Shown here one piece after another: positions 21,620-31,343 of a stretch of 64,000 nt of DNA. The first letter of the stretch is position 1. Each line of letters opens with the position of its first letter. The DNA comes from Nemertoderma westbladi. Its lineage: Eukaryota > Xenacoelomorpha > Nemertodermatida > Nemertodermatidae. The stretch is taken from positions 1 through 64,000 of the forward strand of contig JAUCBJ010002054.1 in assembly GCA_032718475.1 (NCBI GenBank), written 5' to 3'. The translations under genes were made by a program, and so were the position numbers. The notes beneath the pieces were generated by a model. That model had not been told where the DNA came from, ran no database searches, and saw only the letters and a list, made by a program, of their open reading frames with translations.

Positions 21620-21870
21620 TTAAACCAGCCAATGGCTGCGGTTTGTGATGGCAGATTTTTTATATACCGACTCGTTATTGGTTAATGGTAACTAATCTCA
21701 TTGGTCAAAGGCACTGAAGCCAAAAAAGTTTTAGAATTGATCAAAATTAGTTGTTAGGAAAAAGTTGTGAGATTGTATTTAAAACTCTGAAAGGTTGCTA
21801 TTTTTTCCGATAGTGGAAAAGGGTTACGGAATTAATTGAAGACAAGAAACATGCAGGTTTAAGTTTCATT
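21620..21870 (+). promoter_or_regulatory. Possible promoter of the engrailed gene
   Basis: CCAAT at 21629, inverted ATTGG words near 21686 and 21708, and a TATTTAAAA at 21776 lie 90-240 bp before the first ATG, in the order expected for a core promoter. No initiator is proven. Confidence 0.35.
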
Positions 21871-22051
21871 ATGGAGAGAGAAACGTTGATTTATAAGGAA
21901 TATCCACCGATCCAGTCGCCATGTGAAGAGGATCCGGATCATAACGATGGAATAAATTCTTGGAAATACATCGACAAAACAGAAAGAGAAAGTAACTGCT
22001 GCGGTGATGAGCTTCCTTATTCAATTGAGAGTATCCTTCGTCCGGACTTCG
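21871..22051 (+). CDS. en: Engrailed-class homeobox protein, exon 1 (EH1 repressor motif)
   Basis: From ATG at 21871, 60 codons plus one base end at GACTTCG before donor GTAAGA. LPYSIESILRPDFG near the end is the engrailed homology 1 motif followed by the RPDFG typical of engrailed proteins. EH1 recruits Groucho co-repressors in this family. The N-terminus is short and acidic compared with fly or vertebrate proteins. The frame stays open into the intron (to 22083), but the donor is used here because the phase and sequence join exactly to exon 2 (DFG-K-IALNRAR). The product is a nuclear, DNA-binding transcription factor of segment and neural patterning. Confidence 0.88.
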
Positions 22052-23069
22052 GTAAGATTATTGATTCAAACGACATACTATAAACGAATAAAGATTTCAG
22101 GACCGAAAAAGTATCCAAAACTATTTAAAACGTCAATGAATTAATAATTAATAAAGTAAATAAAGGACAAGTGAATAAAAGTATCATCCCCATGTTATTC
22201 TTGTGTCTCTATCCTATTTGACCTGCGTAATCAATCTTTTCTAATAGATTTTGCCAGTTATTTTGTGTATAAGAAATACTCTGCACCTGTTACTGTTCTA
22301 TAATTTGATTTGACCGTGATAAATTATTTCCGAGAGAAATGCGTGCGAAAACAAGGAACTTGGACAATTACCGCCCGATATCCGATTTACAGAATATATT
22401 TTTAACCCTGGTAATCCTTAGAATGTTTTCCTAATGTTTTTTGAAATTCAAAAGTTATAATATTAACTTTGATTACCGTTTGTAAACTTTTAATTCTAGG
22501 GCTTTTTAAAATATCCAAGATTGTTTCTAGAACAATTTGATTGACCTTATGCTAGCTAAATCTTTTTTATGACTTGATTTAATGGCTTCAATCATTTTAT
22601 TTATATTGTAATGAAATACAATAAAATAATACAATAAATACAATATAAATGGTTGTTGCATTAATAATTGTTTACTGTGTCGGGACAATTTCCCCCCGAG
22701 CGCAAATACCCTAAAGATACCCCAAAAAATACCCCCCCCCCCCCCCCCGATCATTGCACCCCAATGAAACTCACTCACCAAACAATTACCGCCGAGGAAA
22801 ATTTCAAAATAAATGTGATCGTTCCTAACGAGCAAGTTAGTCAAGTAACTTGTTAGAAAATTAAAAAAATTATATTGTCGAACCCCTATCATAGAATTTA
22901 ATAAATTCATGTTTGCTTATTTTTCATTGCGATATTTTACAACTGAAGTACACCATCTCCATTAATAAATAGGCCTACCAATGTCCGTGAATAAAACTAT
23001 AAAATGACACGAATTATTCTCGATATTTTTGTATATTATTCATAATTATTTGTCATTTTGAAAAAACAG
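22052..23069 (+). other. Engrailed intron 1
   Basis: 1018 bp between the donor GTAAGA and acceptor AACAG. It holds a poly-C tract at about 22729-22748 and no supported gene. The 127-codon minus frame here reads through that tract and has no protein-like features. Confidence 0.7.
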
Positions 23070-23234
23070 GAAAAATCGCGCTAAATAGGGCGAGAATTAG
23101 GGAAATTATCATTAAACAACGAGCGCAACGAGCGATGTTCAGAGAAATCCTAACTAATGATTCCGAGAAAAGCGGAAGTAATGTGTGGCCGGCGTGGATA
23201 TTCTGTACCAGATACTCGGATAGACCTTCATCAG
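23070..23234 (+). CDS. en: Engrailed-class homeobox protein, exon 2 (EH2 motif)
   Basis: The acceptor AAAAAACAG is followed by 165 bp in phase with exon 1. It ends VWPAWIFCTRYSDRPSSG, which is the EH2 motif (WPAW tryptophans that contact PBC/Extradenticle proteins) and the conserved approach to EH3. The donor GTAAGA comes directly after the glycine, the same place as the conserved engrailed intron just before the homeobox in many animals. The homeobox exon (EH3, EH4, EH5) is not found in this window. A tandem array begins about 10 bases after the donor. Confidence 0.9.
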
Positions 23235-23243
23235 GTAAGAACA

Positions 23244-23475
23244 GAATAATATTTGTATATTCTGTTATTAAATAATATTTGTATATTCTGTTATTAAATA
23301 ATATTTGTATATTATGTTATTAAATAATATTTGAATAATATCCTGTTATTAAATTATATTTGTATATTCTGTTATTAAATAATATTTGTATATTCTGTTA
23401 TTAAATGATATTTGTATATTCTGTTATTAAATAATATTTGTATATTCTGTTATTAAATGATATTTGTATATATTG
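23244..23475 (+). repeat. 26-bp tandem array starting just after the engrailed exon 2 donor
   Basis: The unit TAAATAATATTTGTATATTC TGTTAT repeats about eight times with period 26 (ATTTGTATAT at 23251, 23277 and onward), with minor changes. It begins within about 10 bases of the 5' splice site at 23235, so the first intron bases are part of the founding unit. Confidence 0.9.
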
Positions 23476-24067
23476 TTTGTACATTATGTATATTTGTTAC
23501 TAGTATTCAAGTCCATAAAATGTCTTTATCCTAAAACTGTTCATAGGTTAATGATTAAGTCGCACAGTCAGCACATCGCAGCTCCTCAACTCCCACTATA
23601 GTGCTGTACTGCACAACATGTACAGCATTTTGTTTACAGTACCTACATTACAACTACCTTACAAACAGGTTGTCAGTAGTAATGTACCACGATTGGTTGG
23701 GTCAGCAGTAACATTACTTACATTGTATAGTATACAGTAGGTTGTAGGAGGCAAATAATGAGTGAAAGATGATCTTTGAAGTTTCTGTATGGCTCAGTGC
23801 CGGAAACAAATAACATAGAGCTACAACTGAAGTGCATGAAATGGTAAGCCACGCCTCATAATTGCGATATATATTCCTATCCATATATCCAGAATATTTA
23901 TATCATTTTCATGCGTTAAAAATACGATATTACTTTAATATACAGTATTTTATTTGACAGAAATAAATATTGGATTTCTTACAAACACACATACTGAATT
24001 GGACATTCTACCATTGGAGGTTTTATGGTGCTGAATAATTATTAACTGCCGGTAAAATACTTTAAAA
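23476..24067 (+). other. Intergenic or intronic stretch before the cornichon gene
   Basis: No gene and no homeobox sequence was recognised on either strand. It would be both engrailed intron 2 and the 5' flank of the cornichon gene if the homeobox exon lies further right. Confidence 0.5.
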
Positions 24068-24625
24068 ATGGCTGAAATAGAGATGTCTAGGGGAGAATTT
24101 GCCATGTTGTGGTTCGCCATACTAAATATGTTGGTTTTAATGGTAACCTACCTATTCGTTATTGCACGACTTTCGGACCTTGACGAAAATTCAATGCACA
24201 ACTCGTCTGCAGTCCGTCGAATCAATAGGTTAGCCGATTACCAGGTGATATCGCATGCTCTGGTGCTGATTGGTCTAGCGGTCTATAAGCGCTATTGGCT
24301 TCTACTGGTTAACAGCCCCGTCTTCGTTTGGGAACTATACGAACTGTGGTCTGTTCCAAAGCGTAATCATGGACCTTACTCCACATTCAACCTTACAGAA
24401 GATCGCATTCTAACCTACATGCGAAACAACGCAATAAAGTTGGTATTTTCTATTGTAATTCTCGTTGTCTACATATGCTGTCTCATTTTGGATACTGGCC
24501 ACGGAAATGCGCTGAATCACGCTGCCTTTATCCACGACTACTACGGCGGAATCAGTCATCATAGGTTCCAAGAAAACCCAGGGGATACTGAACATTTGAA
24601 GATTCTTCAACCATCTGTTAAATAA
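24068..24625 (+). CDS. Cornichon family protein, CNIH4-like, intronless
   Basis: 185 codons in one exon. Cornichons are endoplasmic reticulum membrane proteins that act as COPII cargo receptors for export of membrane proteins. Three hydrophobic segments lie at about residues 11-34, 63-90 and 123-142. The family core is recognisable: LSDLDENSMHNSS, NRLADYQVISHALVL, LLLVNSPVFVWELYELWSVP, and DRILTYMRNNAIKLVFSIVI. These align with the pattern of CNIH4 proteins. The tail after residue 142 (about 40 residues, GHGNALNHAAFIHDYYGG and on) is longer than in usual 140-160-residue members. Related animal genes have introns, so this may be a retrocopy, but it is uninterrupted and looks functional. No poly-A tail remnant was seen. 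Confidence 0.85.
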   Translation: MAEIEMSRGEFAMLWFAILNMLVLMVTYLFVIARLSDLDENSMHNSSAVRRINRLADYQVISHALVLIGLAVYKRYWLLLVNSPVFVWELYELWSVPKRNHGPYSTFNLTEDRILTYMRNNAIKLVFSIVILVVYICCLILDTGHGNALNHAAFIHDYYGGISHHRFQENPGDTEHLKILQPSVK

Positions 24626-25014
24626 CTCAAAATTATTTGTTAACAATATCAAATAACAGCAACAATTGAAATTGAAAATATATTTACTTGTTTCGGTGTT
24701 CACCCACCTTTTTGTAAACGTGAACAATTCTGCCCTCCTAATTCTAATAATTCATAATTATTGCACATCATTCTGAAAAAACTAGTGGCTCATAATAGTA
24801 CAATAAATTGGCCTATAATTACGGAAAAATTGCACAAAACGGATTTTTGTAATTTTAACCATCCCATTGTCTCGTTTATCATTGCTATAGTATATTGCAT
24901 TGAGTTACCATTATTAGAGGGAAGTCCTATTGTATACGCCCAAATTAACTCGCATGTGTATCCTTGTCTGTGCCGCTATAATGAACCGGATACACCCCAT
25001 GTTCCCATATACTT
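24626..25014. other. Spacer between the cornichon gene and the LINE
   Basis: AT-rich, with no supported gene. An AATAAA at about 24801 could serve as a distal poly-A signal for the cornichon gene. Confidence 0.4.
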
Positions 25015-27938
25015 GGCTGCAGGGGTATATGGCCTGGCCAGGCAGATGGTGATCTACCAATGGCTGGTCCGGAGTGCAGTGTTCTCATGTCCACTCTGAG
25101 TGCACTTCACTGCGACCTGCACCTGGCAGCAGGGGTACAGGGCATGACCCAGCAGATGAGCTGCACAGCCAATGGTGGGTCATGTGCGCCAGAGTAGATA
25201 TGGGTGATGGGCCTCAATCTGACTCCACTGCGACACCCACCTTGTGGAATGGCAAACCCAGGGTGTGGTATTTGCCCCGAGAGCTGACTCGGCAAAAAAG
25301 CACCCCCCAACCCCCACTATGTAATACATTAGTAATGCGGAGGTCCAGCCACTAGAGGCCAGTGGAATGACTGGATGGACACAATCGGCCTCACGGGCGT
25401 CAGTTATCTCCTAACAGGCTGCCTGTCTCACCACCTACTGGAGAGAGAGCGGCAAACGATTCTTTGAGTCCCTTTCCTGATGACCTTTCTGGCCCAAACC
25501 CTGGGTCACCAGGGAGGCCAGATTGTGAGGGGCAGAGGGATTCTGGAGTTGGAGGCTACTCTCATGTTCCACCCTGACCAACAAAGCCATTGGTGAATCT
25601 GAGGCAAGTCACTAGACTAGCCTCAGTACACACCCTAACACTCGGGTCCCCAATGCGACAAGGTGAGCTGACTGCCTTGGCAGATAAGCTTTCTCTTAGT
25701 GCAGTGGGTGTTCAAGAGCACCGAATGCAGACTGGACAGACTGATGAGGTTCTGATTAAGGACATGGGGGCGGTTGGCGACTCGCCCTCGCTTCAGCAGA
25801 TGATAGTGGCAATGGTGAAATTTGTCTATTGATGAATCCAACTGCACATGCAGCATTGGACAAAATAGACCAAATCTCTAACCGCATCATCCGTTGCCAC
25901 TTCTCATGTTCTGGAAGACTAGCTAAGAAGTTTCCTAAGGTGGTTCTGATTGTGTGCTACTCTACAACTAGTGTTGCCCCTGTAGAGAAGGTGGAAAATT
26001 TCTACCAGAATCTACAAGCAGCTACTGATGGAGTGGATCAGCATGCATTCTTAACATTCCTGGGAGAGTTTAATGCATTTCTGCATCAATCACCTACATC
26101 GCCCTGGGTCTATAGCAATAGTGTTAACCGAAATTCCGTCCATCTTCAGGATTTTATCTCTGGAAATGGATTGTTTTCGGCTGGAACCCAATTCAAGAAG
26201 CGAACTGGAAAGCTATGGACTCATAGTGGACCCAGTGGTCACAAGTCCCAGATAGACCATATCCTGTTTCGTAGGAAATACAGGAGCTCTATACAAGACT
26301 GTAATGCATTTACACTACGACCCTTCTCCAGTGATCACCGCCTTATTGTGGCCAAGGTAAGACTTAGTCTGCGTGCTAGAAGAACGACGAAATCTGCCTT
26401 GCCGCGGCATGACTGGTCCTCTCTGTTGCAACAGCCAAGTGTGAGATCCAGCTTCACACTACAGCTGAGCAACAGGTATGAGGTTCTTGCCTCTGAGGCG
26501 GCAGATCACTGTGAGGGCTATACTGCCTTCAGCCAGGCAGTAAGTTAGCAGCTGCAGAAACAGTTCCTGTATACCCCCGAAACAGGAAACGGGCCCCCTG
26601 GACTGACAACAAAATTCAGAAGTGCCGAAATAACTTCTACAAGGCGCAGAAAGAGTCCCGACTCAAACAGACTACAGCGGCCAAGAATGCAGTTAAGGCT
26701 GCATCTAGGTCCCTGAACAGGCAGTACTCTGTTAATTTAAAGGAGCTAATAAACCAACAGGTTGATGCCATCAATGATGCTGACGACAGCAGGCAATCAC
26801 CCTATGCATGGAGATCGATCAACTTGCTTGATGGTCGAAAAAGCCAACCAACCACCAAGGTTAAGGCTGAATCACAAGCCGATCGCCTCAATGGTTGGAA
26901 GGCCCACTTTGAAAAGCTCCTCAATAATGACAGGGTATTGCCTGATAACTTTATAGAAGTAAAAGTGTCTGAGTCTGTACTCCCAGATATTCCCATTGGT
27001 GATATCTCCTTTGCAGAAGTGAAGGCTGCTGCAAAGAGCATTAAGACCAATCATGCCAGTGGAGTAGATGGTGTTCCCCCTGAGGTCTTTAAAATACCTG
27101 AGTGTTTAAAGCTTATCTATCCCATCATAGTAGACATGTACCGAACAACAAGAGTCCCACAAGAAATGAAAACAAATAAGTTGGTGCCAGTTCCCAAGAA
27201 GGGCAATCTAACACTCTATGGTTCTTTTCGGGGAATCTCATTGATCTCGATTGCTGCAAAGCTATACAATATAATTCTATTAAATCGCATCAGGGATCCC
27301 ATTGAGAGACTGCTCCGTTGAAATCAGAATGGGTTCTGTAAAGGTCGTGGGACCATGGAGGCTCACGTATGTTCAGCATACTTTCATTATATGGGATTCC
27401 TGATGAAATTATTGCAGCAATCCGATCAGTATACGATGGTTCGATAACATTTGTGTCTACTGTTGACAGTGACACAGAACCATTTGAAGTGTTATGGGGC
27501 GTCCTCCAGGGAGACACACTTGCACCATTCTTGTTCATAATTATTGTTGACTATGTTCTACGCATGTCCTTAGATCATCATAATGATGATGGGGTGATGA
27601 TAACTCCACCCACTGGCTCCAGAAGTCGAGGAAATTCTACCAAGTACCTAACTGATCTAGACTTTGCTGATGACTTAGGAGTACTCTCAGAATCACTAGA
27701 GGGAGCCCAACGGCTCCTCAGCTCATTAGAACATGCTGCTTCTAGTGTTGGTCTTTTTATTAACTCCAGAAAGACCAAACTTTTGACAGTTAACTTTGAA
27801 AGTCCTCAGCAAGTCTCTGATCGGATGAGCATAAGCTCAAAAGATGGTATGCTTGAGCATGTGGATGACTACTGTTACCTGGGATCATGGATCCGGAAGT
27901 CAGGTGAGGATCTTCGTATACGTAAGGGAAAGGCATGG
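25015..27938 (+). mobile_element. LINE with APE-type endonuclease and RT, 5' part before the BEL-2 insertion
   Basis: GC-richer than its surroundings. After about 550 bp of leader, the frames encode an exonuclease-endonuclease-phosphatase domain: GELTALADKLSLSAVGVQEH, LTFLGEFNAF (usually GDFN), SQIDHILFRRKY and SSDHRLIVAKV. A reverse transcriptase follows: LVPVPKKGN, FRGISLISIAAKLYN, GVLQGDTLAPFLF, and the catalytic LDFADDLG at about 27655. It is dead: there is a stop at 27319-27321, a gap after 25800 and frameshifts. The reading is cut at 27938 by BEL-2 and resumes in the same codon frame at 40596. Clade not assigned. Confidence 0.9.
27934..27938. repeat. Target site duplication CATGG, left copy of BEL-2
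   Basis: CATGG directly precedes the TG of the 5' LTR and recurs at 40591-40595 after the CA of the 3' LTR. Counting it once, the LINE codons join as GKAW then AVLNRL without a shift. Confidence 0.95.
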
Positions 27939-29174
27939 TGTAAAAGCCTTTGCTGAATTGCCCCGTTATTTTTATTATCTTTTACATTAAAATACTCTGT
28001 AGTTGATTTAATAAGTGTAAGAGACCGTATTATTGCTGTATCGGTGTTTTTAGAGGATCTAAGACCTATTTCCTCCGTATGTGTACTGTGAAAGGCATAT
28101 TTTATGATTCTATGGCAATTCGTGACGCAAAGGGGTGATAGCTACTCTTGAACAGTAGTTACTATGACTACGGTTAACAGCTGACATTCATACGTGTTGA
28201 TTTCCTTTGTTCTACGGCGTCTCTCAGTTCAGTCAGCCAATTAGAGCGTTTTTGTGGCTCCTTGTACAGAAAATTTCCGAGAAATGACGCAATGCCTATG
28301 TGCAGTGTTTACATTCAGTCCTGAGCCAAAGAAAGAACGGCTTGGAAGTATTTTGTGCTTTACTGTTTTAGCCGTACACTAGTAGGCTTAATCATAAGGA
28401 CATATATCCGTTATCTAACTTGACTAACCTAACTCAATGCAATCAATGCATACTGCAGTACTGCATACACTGCATACTGTGTAACACTGTGCATACTTTA
28501 TATTGTTATACTGCTATTTGCTGTCTGTACTTCATAATTTGGTTGATGAATTATTATATTTGGAATAACGATAAATAACCCCGAAAACCCAATATTCTTG
28601 ATATACTGAAGGTAAGAGAGAAAGGTTATACATAACGATTGTGACTTATGTTAAAGTGGTTTGAAGTGAATCTAATGTTATTTGATAGACCCTACATGAG
28701 TCAGTCCGTGTTCCTTTTATATGTAACTAAAATCAGTGAAGATCGGCAGATCAGTGTGCAGTATTGTGCAGCATTGTGTGCGGGTGATACTGATAACGAA
28801 GCATTTCCTAAAGAATGCGCCATATATGTGAATTATAACTAAGCCATATCGTTGTGATTAGTTTAAGTCATAACTCTGTTTATATAGATAGAGCGCCACG
28901 TCCTAAAGGAACTGTTAATATTCCCCGAAAGTGAATAATATTGTCAGAGATTATATAATACTGTCAGTCGAATAATACATTAAGCTTACATAGCACTAAA
29001 ATTAAGCCGTCGAACCCAATCTCCCGGGAATTATCCAGCGGGTGAATGATCGCGCACAGATTGGTTTCGACTAGTGTAGTGAATCAAATATTTGTCATCG
29101 GCTAAAGTGATTTATTATCTAACAGACATCCTAATTTGGCGGGTTAAACTGCCAAAGGTCTGAAAGCGCGAACA
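27939..29174 (+). repeat. 5' LTR of BEL-2
   Basis: 1236 bp from TGTAAAAGCCTTTGCTG to AAAGCGCGAACA. The 64-codon open frame in it (28648-28842) recurs in the 3' LTR and resembles no known protein. Confidence 0.96.
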
Positions 29175-29439
29175 ATAACGGATATTGCTTCTTTATTGCA
29201 GTAGGCAATAAAGCTGAAGTACCGGCAACCGGTACCCAGTAGGCCTGACTACCTAACCACCCGGACCGGTACCTACAGCAGTACAGGTACAGCAGTATTA
29301 TTCGATTTTGATAATTATATACCGGTAGGCCTTAATAATTAATCAGGGAGGGCCCGCCCTGGTTTTTTATTGAGATTTTTACTTATTTCTGTCAAGTTTT
29401 ATTTGTTTGTAGGCCAGTATTGAACAGAAGGCGTGTAAG

Positions 29440-30025
29440 CCTGATCAGATTGTACAGACAATTTGTAGGCTGAGCTGTTGTCTGATTGCTGTTAAGTCTG
29501 AACGGATTGCAGTGTGTGTAGATCACCTGTCCGATTAAGTACGATTAGGCAGTAGGGGCAGCGAACGCTGTAAGGTAAACCCCCAACTAAAGAATAAGTC
29601 GCACTACTGGGTTAGAGCGCATACTCCCTAATCATTTCGGAGTCTGCATGTCCTGTAGTTTATTTAGGCTTGAGAGTAGTCTGCCATCGTTTGGTCTGTA
29701 CTTTGTTTGTGTAAGTCTGTACGGGTAGCGTATAATTTTATTTAGATAATTTGTAGGCTGGATAGTTGTCTGGCTGTTATTAGGTCTGAACGGATTGCCG
29801 CGTGTGTAGATCATCTGTCCGATTAAGTACGGTTAGGCAGTAGGGGCAGCGAACGCTGTAAGGTAAACCCCCAACTAAAGAATAAGTCGCACTACTGGGT
29901 TAGAGCGCATACTCCCTAATCATTTCGGAGTCTGCATATACCGTAGTTTGTTTAGGCTTGATAGTAGTCTGTCAGTGTTCGGTCTGTATTTTGTTTGAGT
30001 AGTTTGTACGCGTAGCGTAATATTT
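29440..30025 (+). repeat. Tandem duplication of 288 bp in the BEL-2 leader
   Basis: AGAATAAGTCGCACTACTGG at 29591 recurs at 29879, with long identical flanks (GGTTAGAGCGCATACTCCCT). It is equivalent to the duplication at 1400-2040 in BEL-1. Confidence 0.88.
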
Positions 30026-31343
30026 ATTATTCAGAGTTTATGCGATTATCCGCAACATTCATTCCCCAAGTTTGTTCCTACAGTAATTGTGTTTGTTATA
30101 CATACCGCTATAGTTAAATTAACCCCGGTACTACACGGGCTGCTCGGCGTAGGTAAAGACTGGTGATTTTGTGCATCGGTCACTCCAGCAGATGCCGTGG
30201 TTCTTTTAGCTGTTCAAGTATATTTAACTACTGATTATCTGTTATATAAGTACTCGTACCTAATTTAGGGTTTAGTGTACAGTACTTTCCGAAGTAATTA
30301 TTGTAGACATTATATCTGTGTTGTAAAGTGGTTGATAGGCACATTCGATTAGCTCTATTAACTTCTAGGTAGGAACACTCCGTGATACATAACGTAGAAC
30401 CTATAGCGATACGGCTATAGGTCGTCAGGCGGTGGTATTTTCCTATCTAGACAACGCAGTGTATTTACTACTACTTATTATTTCAAATACCGTAGTACCC
30501 TGTCCGTTGTAATAACCGGTTATCTAACCCTTTGTTAGGCTGGTTTGTAGACTTCTTGTAAAATTACCCTAAAAATTCGTATTTTGTGTTTTTGTAAATT
30601 TTTGTGTTTATTTAGAGATTGTAATCTCACCCGAATTGTACGTAATTTGTAGTATTAAGTAACTTAGGTAAATTAGAATTATTTGTTTTAGTGTCCTATA
30701 CGTAACACTTCACTAAAAGCGCACCGCTTTGTGTAGTGATTACCCCAGAAATAATAACATTTATTTCAAACATTGACTAAACCCATTAAAACGGGTATAA
30801 ATACATTATAAATCAAATCTAACGATTTATAAATAGTAGGCCTACCATAAAACCATTAGGTCTCAATATCAGTTGGATTACTGCTTAAATAACGGTAATA
30901 AAGTAAGTTAAAGTAACCAAGTAACCCTAAAGTTCAGAAATTCAATTATTCTAAAATAATTGATATACCGGTATTTACGATAGGCCTATTATCTTATTTC
31001 TATAAATCTAGGCTGAAATTATACCGGTACTTGTAATTAATTCTATTCCAGAATTATATATACTACAAACTGTAAGCTGTATACCGGTATTCCGATAGGC
31101 CTATTATATATTTATATATATTTGTGCTAAAATTATACCGGTATTCTGTGATAAACATAGTCTGTAATAATACTTATATAGTTATATATACTATAAGTAT
31201 ACCGGTATTCTAATATATTATATATATCACGCTACACTGAGTAGCAGTACCGGTAATTAATTACTAGGCTAGCAGTTAATACTGAGTTATTAGACTTACT
31301 CAGACTGTAATACAGCAGTAGACATTCAACGGTATACATAGTC

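Noticed and set aside
22527-22910. 127-codon minus-strand frame in engrailed intron 1
   Set aside because: It reads through a poly-C tract as poly-Gly, with no conserved motif.
28648-28842. 64-codon frame, repeated at 40064-40258
   Set aside because: It is inside the BEL-2 LTR. Identity of the copies reflects the LTR pair, not selection.
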